A DNA stretch of 64,000 bases from Limnoperna fortunei (taxonomy: Eukaryota; Mollusca; Bivalvia; Mytilida; Modiolidae), in contig OX104112.1 in assembly GCA_944474755.1 (NCBI GenBank), positions 15,650,273-15,714,272 on the forward strand. Reading direction: 5' to 3'. Below are positions 46,850 to 59,900 of the stretch, in pieces. Below the pieces are notes generated by a model. It was not told the origin of the DNA. It saw only the letters and a list, made by a program, of their open reading frames with translations, and made no database searches. Both the position numbers and the translations under genes were made by a program. How positions within the stretch are numbered: the stretch's first letter is position 1; every line of letters begins with the position of its first letter.

Positions 46850-47940
46850 GATGCTTACATTTTGTAATTATTGTAATGATGATAACCCTTAATAATTTCT
46901 GTTAATACTGCATTTATTTTATTCTTACATTTTTTAACAGTATATTTTATAATTACTGATGAAGAAATGACAACTAAAATTAAAATTTATTGTTATGTTG
47001 GAACAGTTATGAAAAACAGGCTTTTGCTGGTACAAAACGGGTCAAAATTGGATTCCGCAGCACAGTAGTCAAACGGAATTCAATATTGACCTGATTTTGA
47101 CCAGTTTCAGCCTGCTTTTATGTAATTTAAGTACTTTTACGATTTATCGTGACCCTAAAGTTGTCTTTAGACCAATCAAAACACACTAAATTGTATTCAT
47201 GTAATAAAACATGAGATTTACTTCTAACTAACTCATAACTTATTTAAACAACTGATTTGTAAGTTACATCAATTTCAGCAACTTTGCGGCAATATTATGT
47301 AGAAAAGGATGAAAAGCATCGATTCCTCGCATAAACATTCGACCTTTTCATTTATGGTTTAAGTCGGGGACACCTTGCGGAGATTATAAAATATACAACA
47401 TGGGAGTTTTAATAAAAAAACGATTTAACTTTACAATAAACAAACGCACTATCCCAAAATCAGTTTTAAGATGGAACAGTGAATTAAAAAACAGCATCAG
47501 CAGTCCGGGGAAAGTGGTGTGGCTGTGGCTGTATACAAGTCCCGGACAGGGCACACAAAAACACCCCTTTGTACAACTTTACATGTAGACGTGGGATATT
47601 CTTCATACATATCAGTTGTTGTAACTACAGATCGTTCGATGACATGTCTGTTTAGCTCACTTGGGCGTGTAATCTAAGTCCGGTATGTAGTCCACTTAAA
47701 TAATGACATACCAGATTTTCTCGCTATACAGGTCGCACCACATACATAAAGAAATATCAGGGGTGTTTTGTCTCTACATTCCGCACCAAATAGCTTAAGA
47801 TGATTGTTATAGTGTTAGTGCATGTTAGCTACCGAACTAATTATTAAAACCCACCACCATGGCTGCCTTGTACTACACTTAGTGGAGTGGAATTATATTG
47901 TACGTGGGCTAGCTCACGTTAGCCAAGTAAGCAATTAATC
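46850..47940. other. Intergenic, no gene seen
   Basis: AT-rich with a few GC-richer patches. Short frames show no recognisable protein. Confidence 0.45.
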
Positions 47941-47949
47941 AGCCATATC

Positions 47950-48368
47950 ATGGCGAGTACAAAACTGAATACTCTCTTATCTCTACTTTGTACACCACTC
48001 GATTGGACTTGTGTGAAGAAAACAATTTATTATTGCAGTTTTTTCATATTAAGCTGTATTATGTCGGGGTCTAGACTTTGTTTAGAATGCAGACAATCGT
48101 TATTTTATTCAAAGGACGAAAATATGTCTTAAAGGGAAGTGTTTTGGAGTTATATATAGCATTAACCAGAGAAATAAGTCTTGTGTTGCATAGTGGCAAA
48201 CAAATGACATTTTTCATAAGTCTTTTATTTTATGCATATGTTGAATTTCAGACTGGAGAGATGACAGTTGAATTTGGTAATTGTAGTGAGTATTATTTTC
48301 GTACAGTTTTATTTTCGGAAACAAACGATGGCATGCATCAAATACATGTACTTAATTTAATCCAATGA
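47950..48368 (+). other. Two overlapping open frames, unknown
   Basis: A 60-codon frame from 47950 (ends SRLCLECRQSLFYSKDENMS) and a 96-codon frame from 48078 overlap in different phases. The first holds a CxxC pair (CLEC). Together they could be one decayed reading frame with a shift near 48120, but no family is recognised and codon use is not distinctive. Confidence 0.2.
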
Positions 48369-48445
48369 AGGTCGGGATATTTCACCCTCTATTTTCGGAT
48401 TCCTCCCCAATACAAACTGGATGCCATGAAATAGCTGAAGGGACC
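48363..48445 (+). mobile_element. SINE 3' fragment
   Basis: GAAGGTCGGGATATTTCACC, TTTTCGGATTCCTCCCCAAT, CAAACTGGATGCCATGAAAT and AGCTGAA match the 3' half of the local SINE. Confidence 0.65.
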
Positions 48446-48644
48446 TGTACAAATCAATTTACATGCACTTTTGATTAATACTAGGTAGATTTTGATATAT
48501 TGTGGAAGAAGAGAAGAAAGAGAGTCTTTACTTGCCAACTTTTAAAAGTGTAAAAAAGAATATTGCTTGACCATATCTAGTTATTTCTGTTCATGAAAAG
48601 CCTTACCTTTAGGTTTTCAGTGTCATTGATCTCAGCGGTCATGG

Positions 48645-48898
48645 GGGGGGGGTGAATGGTTAAGGTATTTCGTAGACTATTTATCACGTGGTATGTCAAC
48701 ACTGAGGTTGCGGGTTCGAGCCCCACTGTGGGCAGGGTGTACTCGATTCCAATCCTATTTGACAAGGATTGCTAGTTTTCCAACCGAAGGTCGGGGGATG
48801 TCTCCGGGTACTACAGCTCTACCAATAAAAAACTGGACGAATTGATATAGATGAAACTTTGCTGAAAGCGGCTTTAGCATTTTGCAAACAAACAAACA
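48645..48898 (+). mobile_element. tRNA-derived SINE, nearly full length
   Basis: GTGAATGGTTAAGG (box A), ATCACGTGGTATGTCAACAC, TGAGGTTGCGGGTTCGAGCC (box B), GGCAGGGTGTACTCGATTCC, GACAAGGATTGCTAGTTTTCC, AACTGGACGAATTGATATAG and a CAAACAAACAAAC tail. This copy shows the segment shared with the 30-bp minisatellite. Confidence 0.9.
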
Positions 48899-49174
48899 GT
48901 AATTAAACTCTAAAATTTTAAGAATTTCAACCAGTTTTAAACGAAACGGACCCTGGACGTTATTGAGTTAGTGAGTACCGAGAGACCTCAACAACGACAA
49001 ACGATATTGATGTCCACTTTTGTACAATTAAAATAGTGTAGGCTCATTGTAGCCGCTACAAAGGCTAAATTCTCCGCCCCTACCCAATGCACCATATTTT
49101 TACAGTGGCAGTGAACATTTTGTTTATTAATTCCAATCCAACCCCATTTTCCGATAAACTAAACCGGAAAAAGG

Positions 49175-49420
49175 TATCATATACTGTCGTCACATTTCAC
49201 GTTGTAATAACAGTATTATGTAAAGTCCGCACATGTCACGCTAGAAAAAAAGTTGTGTGTATTGTCCTCACATGTCACGCTGGAATAAAAGTATTGTGTA
49301 CAGTCCGCATATGTCACGCTGGAATAAAAGTTTCGTGTAATGTCCGCACATGTCACGCTGGAACAAAAGTATTGTGTACTATCAGCACATTTCATGCTGG
49401 AATAAAAGTTGTGTCTAACG
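49175..49420 (+). repeat. 39-bp minisatellite
   Basis: Six to seven units with CCGCACATGTCACGCTGG and AATAAAAGTATTGTGTA blocks. It gives an open frame with a 13-residue period (TCHAGIKVLCTVR), preceded by an ATG at 49087. The frame is probably a by-product of a unit length divisible by three. Confidence 0.85.
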
Positions 49421-49838
49421 TTGGTTTCAATATTACATTTTCATTTCAATATTTAAGCTGATCAAATTTTAGAATAAAAAATCCAATTATAATTCGTTTT
49501 GTTTTATTTTCCAGAAAAAGGAAGTGTAAATAACAAATAAATCAAAACAAGAGCACTCAATATATTCAGTGATATTGTACAAAGACACACACATTTTGAA
49601 ACTATATTTGATAGTACAGTTATTGTACAAATATGACACGAACGGCATGCATATCCCCCTTCCAAAATGTGGAATATTTTAACTTGACTCACAAACTGAA
49701 CTAATCGATTTAATAATTACACTTTGCACTGAGCTAGTCCTTATATCTTAGACATTACAGTCTTTTGTTAAATCTACATAAAAGAAAACAGCAGTACAAT
49801 CACATGGATCAACTATAAAAAACAGGTTTAGCTGAATA

Positions 49839-51474
49839 TTATGAACAAGAAAACACACAAACCGACTTTCCATCGTCGTTTGTCACAAATAAAGAGCGAT
49901 AATTTCTACAAAATGCCAGACCCCGCGGTTGACTAATTTTCTTGTCATGATCCAGTATGATGTCAATAACGTTCCCGTCTAGCGAAAGTCGATGTATGGT
50001 ATTGGAATTCTCACAAGCAACGTACAGGTTACCTCCCTTGTCAGTAGTCACAGCTCTGGGTGTATTGAAGTTCTCAGGTTTATATGTAAAACGTACTGAT
50101 CCACTGAGTTTGACACAGCCTACTTTGTTATTGATATAGATAGTATAATAGACACTATCCTGTGGACCAGGATGTAGATATTCAATCCTACCACCAGGTA
50201 TAGTTATTGTAGTTATTGTCTTCTCTTGTTTACTGAGGATATAAACCTTCCCATACCCACCAACACAGATCTTATCACCGACAACAGCCATACCGAAACA
50301 ACAATCAGGTACAGAAAGTGTATCACCGGACTTCATTGATTTTATGTCAACAAACTGTATTGATTTCTGATCAGGCAGGGATACTACAGCTATATCTTTA
50401 CCTGGTATAATAGCAATATCCCATGGTTTACCAGATAACGTACAATCCTGTAGGTAAGCACCACGGTCACTGTATACCAGTAACTTGGTACTAAGGTTGT
50501 TACAGAGTAGTAGACGGTTGTCGTTAGTCACAGCAATACTGGTTATACAGACATCATCTGTAGATTTAATATCAAATATCATGTCAATGTCGAACTTTGT
50601 TGGCATCTGAATTGTTGTCGGTAAAACCTGAGCTTGATTGGATTTGGATGCTTTATACTTGATCGGACATTGTGTAGACTCAATGTGTACTGACCCAATT
50701 GATTCAAATACGGGCTGTTGCTCTGGTGTTTGTTGGAACGAAATTTTAGACGTAAACATCGATGTTATTATCTTCTGAAGTGTAATATCGTAGTCGGAAA
50801 CTTTCCATTTGTACGAGTTTAATAAAACAAATAGCTGGTTCTCTGATCCATGTTTTTTCATAAGATCTAATTTACTGGTAACCTCGTCCAGAGACTCCAT
50901 CATTGTAGATAATGTTTCTTTATCAGATTTGATTTGATTCTCGCATTTCGTCTTTGCTGATTTGATCTCAGATATAAGTTTCTTCTCGAGATCGTTTATG
51001 CTTTCTATAATTTTTGATTTAATACGTGAAATGTTCCTCAGCGCATCTGCTTCTTCATCATTGAGACTTTTTAGATTCTCATTGCGGTTGATGATAAGCT
51101 TTTCAAGAAGTCCCCGCATGTTTGATACGGTACTAAATGTACGGTACGCCCTTCGCAGCAACGTCTACAGGAACACATTTTTGACATGTCCGGTGTGTTA
51201 CAACCATATAGGAACGACAGCATAGACAGTCATGTTCCACGCAGAAAAAGTCAAGTGCCATTTCGTCGTGTTTTGTACAAGAGTTTTGTACAAATAATAT
51301 GTCCTTGGGTAACGACATTAACTGATTGGAGGCGCATGCTTTGAATGAACTATGGGCATTCAAACAGTTAGTACATAGGTTTTCCTCACAATCAGTACAG
51401 TACTTTATGGCCACTACGGGTGACAGTTGCTTACGTGAGCATGGATCACAACTGGTGGGCTTAGATGATGCCAT
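49839..51474 (-). CDS. B-box/NHL TRIM-like protein, interrupted by one frameshift
   Basis: Minus-strand gene of the TRIM-like family without a RING. The N-terminal frame (51474 to about 51133) has two B-boxes: CDPCSRKQLSP...YCTDCEENLCTNCLNAH and SCTKHDEMALDFFCVEHDCL followed by CCRSYMVVTHRTC. It ends VDVAAKGVPYI and a stop. The second frame (about 51161-49839) continues the family pattern with a coiled coil (LLEKLIINRNENLKSLNDEE, ISEIKSAKTKCENQIKSDKE), then an NHL-type beta-propeller (NDNRLLLCNNLSTKLLVYSD, GKPWDIAIIPGKDIAVVSLP, TPRAVTTDKGGNLYVACENS, QPRGLAFCRNYRSLFVTNDD) ending VCVFSCS. Fusion of the frames needs a single-base shift between 51133 and 51161. Such proteins act as cytoplasmic ubiquitin-pathway or innate-immune adaptors; the role here is inferred. 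The ATG follows an ATTTATTTCAG|GAAAGA acceptor at 51480/51481, so a 5' UTR exon exists upstream. Confidence 0.8.
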
Positions 51475-51480
51475 TCTTTC

Positions 51481-53205
51481 CTGAAATAAATATTTAATAC
51501 ATACCATACATACAGTATTAGAATGATAAATAGTAAACGCGGTTAAGTGCAGATTTATGGAAATCAAGTGGGGTCAACATTCATACTTCTATGCTATGAA
51601 TTCGTTATGATTGATTGTGTATTCTAATTTGTGATTTCTACATTATGTTGATACACAAATTTGTTTCAGTACACATTCTTAGATGTATATTTCAAATTCT
51701 TAATTCTTCATCCGAAATCTAGTTTGTTTTCTAAACTTTTATATACCATATATTATTGTACTTCTAAATTTGTTATTCAGCATTCCGATTGAAAAGTTTT
51801 TTAAGCAACCCCCCTCCCCAGCCTCCACGAGGTAAATTGCAAAGGCGAACAAATACATTAAAACCGTTAATTGGTTAACCTTAATGATCTGCCTCATTGT
51901 ACGACAACAGGCATTACGTTTTAGAGTGTAGATCAGCATGAATTTTGACTCCGATTGCTTTCCATAATATATCTATTTATACTGCTTGACTCCCCTTTCG
52001 GGTATTACTATCAGGTTATTCGCAAAATTACTTATAATTATGATCGTCAATCCCTAATCCACTACAATAATTTATTTGCTTTTAAAATGACATTGTAGTT
52101 GAGTATTCTGTAACAAAATAAGTTTTCAGATGTTGATTTTTTTTTGCAAATCAAGTCTTTTTGATTCAAAACGAAAGTAATGTTTTACATACGAAACATT
52201 TAAGAAATTAATTACACAAGTGGATAATGGCATCTGGTTTGAAAACGCTACAGAAACAATTTATTAAATAATGTATAAAATAATGCTTTAATCCTATACT
52301 TCTTTAGATATTAAGTATTCACCTGTACGTGTTGGTATTCAAAACAGCAATGTACGACATATCACATGACCAAATATTTGTTCGGGATTCAAACTCGAGT
52401 ATCGTAGCGTTTTATTTTCAATTGAGTTATATGTCTCTGATAAAAAGCATGTTTAGACACTTTATAGAACTCAATAAATGATCAGGATTGATTTTGAGAA
52501 AATGATATTAACCACAGAATGTTATTCAGCAGATTGATGCTAAAATTGTTGACTGTTGTGTTTTCAATTGTCATCTCCGATAACCCAAAGACGTGTCAGG
52601 AAATGGGAAGACATTAACGTTCTCATGGATTTATCAATGCGTAAGCGGTATTTTAAAACAGAAACCACTTTTCCTTTATGCCCCTTAACCATAAGTACCA
52701 ATCTTACATTATTTTTGTATGATTAATGTCAGATAATGTTTGGGAAGTATTTCCCGTAAAGTCTAATTTTAGGCTAGTATTAGTTGCGCAATGAGTAGAG
52801 AACCGCCGGTCTACCACTACCATTGCTGAACTTCATAACAATTGCAACGCATCAACGACCCTGGCAGTAATGATGAATACTCGATTAGCAAATTATTGTT
52901 TTTAATTTCTCATAAATGAATATCTCTAACAAGTTGGATTACAACAGGTCAAGTGGTGTTTTCGATACTGTAATTGTTGTCAGTTAACTTGGTGCTTTGG
53001 TAGATAAACACACAAAATAATTATTGAATTCAATCATTACCCAGGGTAATGTTTTCGACATTTTTTTTATAAACCCATCTACATGTGTATTGTACCATAC
53101 ACACACGTGTGATAGAAACTAACGTAAGTTGTTTTCGATGACTTATATATGATGATTGATGGCATAGTACTAACATCGATTTGAATCTTTATAATTAAGA
53201 AATAT
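51481..53205 (-). other. Probable 5' intron and upstream region of the TRIM-like gene
   Basis: No coding frame. Minus-strand donor candidates for the 5' UTR intron are CACGTACAG|GTGAAT near 52332 and TTTAAAG|GTACGT near 53467. Either could pair with the acceptor at 51481; the sequence does not decide. Confidence 0.35.
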
Positions 53206-53325
53206 ATTGTTTGGAGCGGGCTCTAAGCAAGTTAGAACCGCATGAGTGCCAGACCTTGTATTTGTCAATGTAAGGTCTGACCATGTTCTAATTCGCATAG
53301 AGCCCGCTCGAAAAAATCTATTTCG
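53205..53325. mobile_element. Hairpin (foldback) element, family 1, second copy
   Basis: GAGCGGGCTCTA...GTTAGAACCGCATGAGTGCCAGACCTT pairs with AAGGTCTGACCATGTTCTAA...TAGAGCCCGCTC. End motif AAAAATCTATTTCG matches the ends of 20684-20812. Non-coding MITE-like element. Confidence 0.75.
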
Positions 53326-53329
53326 ATTC

Positions 53330-54640
53330 TACTATGTCTAACACATGTTTTAAAATTTCGAAGCGACTCTAAGAGGACGCTTTCAATAGTAATATTGTTT
53401 TTGAAACTAATACGATATCTCTTTGAACAGTATTTTAAAACAAATAATATTGATTGAATATACGTACCTTTAAAGCTAAAAAATAATGAGAAATTTTAAC
53501 AAAATTGCATTGTTCCAGTTTGAAGTAATCAGTTGAGCGAATATGACGTTGGAATTGTAATTGTGACGTGATAGCCGATTCAATGTTTATTAGAACACTT
53601 ATCTGTTCTAAAAGCGTAGGAGGACGTCATATTAATTAAAATGTGAAACACATCATTAATTGAACATGAAATATATGCAATGAATAATATATTTTACACT
53701 TCGGGGAATTAATTTTTCAATGGGATACCACTTACTGTGTTCCATACGTTTGTATTGTCTAAAAAACTATGAAAAAATAACAAAATGATAAGGTTATTGT
53801 CTGCAAACATATGCAGTCAACCAGGCGAATTACACAAGAATACCATTAGGAGCCTTTAAATTGAATTACGTTAACGGCTATTTGGACTGTGATACACTTC
53901 TCTTGTGATTTAATTTTAAAACAAATACCTCCCCTTTTGACCCTCAAATTCCATTAGTTACATTTGATGTCACATGATGACGCTTTAGCAAACCATTGAA
54001 AGGTCTACTCAAAAGTGCAGAAGGCAACTAAAGTAAAATTTAGAGTTATTAATAATAAGAACGGATGGAATATGTTACCAAGCGTGAAAGGGTCGGAAAA
54101 TGTCGGAAAATGACATATGATAAAAGAAAAGTGTACTTGATTTTTTAGAATAAAAAGTATTAATTAGAACTGTACCACATACGTCAAAACTCCACTAAGT
54201 TAGGGTTTTGGTTATATATATATATTAAAACGAAATAGTAATGCACACGACAAAAAGAACTAAAAATAAACCAGATATCGGAAACACCTTACGAGACCAT
54301 ATGTCAATTTTGCACGACATCCGAGAATACTCTGTCTGAGAAAATAACTCAGACTGTCCTAATTATAGTGAAAAAAAAACAGTTCTGCGAGACTACCGAG
54401 AAAAAGCACAAGTTTTCGATTCACAGCTATCCCGCTGTGGTCATCAGTACTAATTAACATGCATAGCAAGACTGTAAGAGTTCGTTACGCCTTAGGGGCA
54501 ATACATTTTCTAAGTATAATTTCCCCAAAGTAATTGTTTTATGAACTGTGAATGTTTACAAAAAAGACGGACTTGTAAGAACGCAACACAAGGAAGCATA
54601 CTTTTAGGATAATAACTTATATAATACGAAAGCATGGTTT
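53330..54640. other. Intergenic, no gene seen
   Basis: AT-rich, no supported feature; a TATATATA run near 54214-54224. Confidence 0.5.
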
Positions 54641-54654
54641 TGGACTGTTATTTC

Positions 54655-55085
54655 TTGGCATGGTTAGTCTATGTGACATCTGAGCGGAATAAGAACACAA
54701 ACGAATGACAAGATTTAGTGTTAGTCTATGAGACATCTGAGCGGTATAATAACAAACGAATGACCAGATTTAGTGTTAGTCTATGGGACAACTGAGTGGT
54801 ATAATAACACAAGCGAATGACCAGATTTATTGTTAGTCTATGTGACATCCGAGCGGCATAATAACACAATCGAATGACTAGATTCGTTGATAGCAAGTGG
54901 GACAACTGAGCGGTATAATAAAACAAACGAATAACCAGATTAAGTGTTAGTCTATGGGACAACTGAGCGGTATAATAACACAAGCGGATGACCAGATTGT
55001 GGGTAGTCTCTGTAATGACTGAGAGGTATACAGTTAGCCAGTGACAGGTGAGCAGTATACAATTAGACAATGTGATAGGCGATAT
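54655..55085. repeat. Tandem repeat, about 57-60-bp unit
   Basis: Units with GTTAGTCTATGTGACATCTG, AGCGGTATAATAACACAAAC and GAATGACCAGATTTAGT, about seven copies with decay at the right end. A single stray unit lies at 55878-55920. The minus-strand frame over it (LVIRLCYYTAQLSHRLT repeats) is a by-product. Confidence 0.9.
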
Positions 55086-55089
55086 TAAG

Positions 55090-56090
55090 TTAGTCTGTAT
55101 AACAGTTAAATAAAATTAACAAAGGTTTCAGTTATCATGTACTGAAACTAGACCGTTCATACACTAAGTGTATTGTAAAAAAATATGTATTGCAATTTAA
55201 AAGTATGCAGTTCGACTATACCTGTATTTAAACTGGATGACAAACAGTGTCCATTGACAACGGCCGCTGTTCAACCGACACATGCAATTTAAAACCAACA
55301 AAAGCTAATATGTTTAAGGTTATTTTTTCCATTTTTTCGTAAATTGAAAATTTGTATGACACATTTCATACAACTATTAGAAGGTAAAATATGGAATTCA
55401 TTTTTACTGTAACAGTGACGGGGAGCTCCATTACGACGAAAATATTGTCTAAACATAACACTATTTAACAATTTTATAATGCAATATTGTAAGAAAACAT
55501 CTTGAAAGCTACAAATACTTAAATGTACAGACAATTCCACATAGATAATGCCATCCCTGATATTTTACACGGAGTATTTCGATAGCCTAGCTGTCTAATA
55601 TTTTTGTACGGGTGGCTACACATGTTTAAAAAAAATATCTGCAGGGAGTTATCATGTATATTACACACAAAGCGACTGTCTCAATAATTACTCTTACTAG
55701 TATTATATTTCACAACAAAAAAGTTACATATAGGTTGAGACTTAAGATGTGTGTTATTGTAAAAACAGCAAGATACATGTAAGTATATACTGATAAAAAT
55801 TAAGTTTTTAGTTTATTTAAACACAATATAGCAGGTGTATAACGAACTACCTTAACTTATCATAGCTTTATACGCGAATGACACGATTCAGTTAGTCTGT
55901 GTGACAACTGATCGGTATAAGACTGAACACGTAGTTGCAAATTTGAACTGTGTGCTTGATTAATGACCTTTGTCTAGCGCTTGGAATGAAAATAATATAA
56001 ATTCGCAACCATTTGTACAAGAATACAATACCATATCCAATGAGTTTTGCCGGCCATCTCAGACAATCTATTGCTTAGTACCCGTCACAA
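55090..56090. other. Intergenic, no gene seen
   Basis: AT-rich; contains one isolated unit of the neighbouring satellite at 55878-55920. Confidence 0.5.
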
Positions 56091-56099
56091 CGTGTTGCT

Positions 56100-56985
56100 A
56101 CTGTTAGTCGTCAGATAGCTGAGGACTTCTGTTGTTCATAGGTGATTACTTCAGATTTATTTTTAGCTGTCGATCAATAAAGATCATATATTTTTGCCAG
56201 GTATTAATGTGGGTCGCAATTCACTGCATGGCATTTTCTTCTTGCTGATATACAGCCACTGCATTCGGCTATGGTTAGTTGTCGATTACTCTAGATTATC
56301 TACTTTTAGCCATCGATTTCTGTATTGATTACGGTTTGTACTAGACAAACTAGTGCAAACCGTCGATTACTGTAGACATATTAATGTTAGGCGTCGATTT
56401 CTGCAGATAAACTAGTGTACGTTGTCAATACTGTAAGACACCTAGTGCAAAATCGTCGATTACTGCGGATCAACTAGTGTTAGCAATCAATTACTCTAGA
56501 CCAACTGGTGTACGCCATCGTTTATTTTAGTTTATTTTAGGCCAACTACTGTTACAGGGGGATTGTGGTAGACAAATTAGTGTTAGCCATCGATATTATA
56601 GACCAACTAATGTAAGTTGTCAATTACTGTAGACCAACTAGTGCGAAGCGCAGATTACTATAGACAAACAAGTGTTGGTCATTGATTGCTGTAGACATAC
56701 TATATGTTAGCCGTCGATTACTGTAGACCAATAGCGTCATCTGTCGATTACTGGGGACCCACTTGTGTGAGGCGTCGATTACTGCAGCGCAAATAGTGTA
56801 CGCTGTCGATTAATGTAGACCAACTAGTGGAACCCGTAGATAACTGTAGGCCAACTGCTGTTGGAGGTCCGTTACTGTAGACCAATTGATGTTTGCCGTC
56901 GATTATTGTACACCAACTAGTGTAAACCGTCCATTACTGCAGATTAAGTAATGTAAGCCGTCGATAACTGTAGATCATTTTTTGT
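56100..56985. repeat. 31-bp satellite array
   Basis: Unit GTCGATTACTGTAGACCAAC followed by TAGTGTAAGCC, about 25-28 diverged copies; the left 150 bases are only weakly repetitive. Confidence 0.9.
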
Positions 56986-56989
56986 TTCA

Positions 56990-59900
56990 AAAGAGGTTCA
57001 AAATAGGGGTAATGGGGATAACTATAGCAACACTGACCAAACAGCGATAACTCTTAACAAAACGAAGTGCATTTTTCACAACAGAGAAGGAAGGGGCTTG
57101 GCAGTTTGTTCAAAAACATTTTATGTTCTGTATGACCTACAGGCATAAGCATCTTACCAAAATTATTGTATAACTCAATTGATAAATTAATTATTTGATT
57201 TAGTTACTTCTTGTTGACGTTTTGTAAACATGTATACATGATAGAGAGGGGCAAGAGAGGGTCCATTAACAGGTTAACGTTTTTTTTTATTTTTACCAAA
57301 AACAGATAACAGTCAATTAAAAATGCATGAAATACACTAACAGAAAAGATCTTGCTCTCTCATGATAGTGAAATAGTGTAATCTCACAATTAAAAAACAA
57401 AGTAAAACAAGGAATTGTGTGCACAGGTTTAAAAAAACCATTAATGAAGGACTATATAGTCTGTGCTGTCATTTTGGCAATGCCTCCATATTATCGTAAT
57501 TTACAAAATATGTATTTAACACAATATTGTGTTTGTATAAGTTTGCTGCACGCAGAATACTACTAGTACACCACTTCATCTGTGCCTGTTGATCATTACA
57601 TATTAATTGTACAGACAGGTTTAAGTGCTGAACATATGCATTTAACTTGTTTTTGACTTTAACAAAAACCGTAGAAGAATAGTAAGGATGCAAGATAATG
57701 TCGGCAAGTTGAAATAATGCCTAGAGAGTTGTATAAGCGGACAGGGGGCAATATTTTATTTGGGGGTGGGATCTAGTCTGAGTTGTCTTTATGCAGTAGA
57801 ATCAGAGAATCTTAAACTTATAATATTAAGGAAGTATGAGACAGTAAAATAGTCATCAACTCTAACTAATTACATCATCATTAACATTCTTAATAATACA
57901 TATTAAAGCGAACTGTCGAAATTTTGGCTTGGCATTTCAACATTCCACATCGTTTCGTTTATTTGAATATATAATATCTTATGCCACTGTCACCAATGTT
58001 CATCCATATTATGGCGTCGGTTTTGAATTCTGAGAGAATGCTTGAGTTTCCGCTGAGAACTCTAGCGTTCGAGAAGACTTTCATTTCATTAAATTTATAT
58101 ACGACCTTGTCAGAAGGCGGGCTAGAACTGATGACCCATGCAGATTGTGCCAATGCAAATATTTGCATACTGAAACAAAATTGATTCGATTCCTATTATT
58201 TTGTTTAAATTATATTTGCATTTTAGGGGTTGAGACAGGGTCTTAATATCGCTTTCCGGCAGAGTTTTACTGTCTGTGCTGTCTTACGAAGACTGCAATT
58301 TTTGTAATATTAAAAAGAGAATAATGGTATTAGAAAATTGTGGGATGGGTGATGCAGCGAATTAAATTAATTTCCACAGTTAAATATAATCCGTATTTTA
58401 AAAATATCACACTTAATCCCGCGTATTCAGCTATCCGATATGCATCTGTATATTTAACGCAGAGCAAATTATACGGATACATATAAAATAAAACAAATTT
58501 TCAGATATCATTTGTCATATTAAGAATATATTGTCGCAATTATGAATACGAAAACAACTGTTGCAGGGCTTGGGTATCACGATTAATTTTTATAGTAATT
58601 GGTATAGTATATGTATCCTATTGACAATGTCGGTTGGGTATCAATAAAAGTAATAAGAAATACCAAACACCAAGGGAACTGTCAAAAATACTACACAAAT
58701 CAGTGTCCAAGAAACCGACATATTTCCGAACCAACAACCAAAAATATAACAATGGTCCTGATTTTGTACAGACACTTTCAAAAGAAATTGTGGGTTAAAC
58801 CGGGTTTATTAATTGTAGTGTTATAAAATTGCAAACGGAGTAGTTGACCAAAATACAACTAACATTATGTAAAAGTTGACTATATATTTTCTAAACATAA
58901 ACCAAGATGTGATTCTGTATTCAAAATAAAGAACAAAATTGCATATGTTAACATTTATTTGTGGAAAGTGTGTTATCTGTTTGAGGAATACGATATAGAT
59001 TTTAATTACAGAAACGATCCGAGTTATACAAATTGTACCTTCATTATTCATGACCAAAAAGACTTTTTTGTGTTATTTATAGCAGGAGTTTAAAGCTGGG
59101 TATACAACTGTATTTGATGTAGACACATCTGTGCACAAAACAAAACGTTATCTGAATGTGGAAACGTTTTGTTTCTTCTAAATATATAAATTTTTTCAAA
59201 CAAAAATATATTAGAACCTTTATTTTAGGATTAAATTTGTCATCTGTTTGAAGAATGGTATACATCCGTTTGATTTCTTGTGGTAATTGTCGAAAGTAAT
59301 GTGAAACTATGTCACGGTAAATTATAGTCACCAAACGATGTTTCAGTAAGTTAAGAAGATAATTTAAAAACTGCCCCTACATTTTTAGAGACTCCAACTA
59401 ATAAACGAATGTGAAGAAAAGTCATTTCCGATTTGTAACACAATACATCGAAGCTAAAAGTAAAGTAATAGAATAGAAATATGGCATTAAATAAAAAAAA
59501 TACTCCAAAGACCTTTATTTCAAACTGTCAAATATGTTATAATTAATAACATATTAAACACATTATAAATTACACACTGTTCTTTCATATTTAAAGTGGA
59601 AATAAGTCATCCATTAAAGGTCGTTCTATTTATACTACGGATCACCAAATAGACGGACAACAGAAGAAACAAAACCACTGTTCCCGACTATACTTTTAAC
59701 ATAAACTAGTGTTGTTTTTATTCCACCATTAAATTTGGGATAGAAGTATGGTTTTATACAAGTACATGGCAGTTTGAAAATATATTTGTTAAAAAAAGAA
59801 AGGAATACCGCTGCATTACAAATTCGTTTCAGCAATAGAATCATCCCTTCCGCTAGTGATGAAGTCGAATAGACTCTTACAACATTTGTGTGGACACTTG

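Noticed and set aside
51133..51161. A 15-base GT...AG micro-intron explaining the split TRIM-like gene
   Set aside because: Fifteen bases is too short for splicing and its removal would not change frame.
54726..55070. 114-codon minus-strand frame with LVIRLCYYTAQLSHRLT repeats
   Set aside because: Produced by the 57-60-bp satellite; no start context or non-repeat protein sequence.
57959..58184. Overlapping plus and minus frames near 58 kb
   Set aside because: Slightly GC-rich island resembling repeat debris; no motif, no splice-site pair, frames in both directions.
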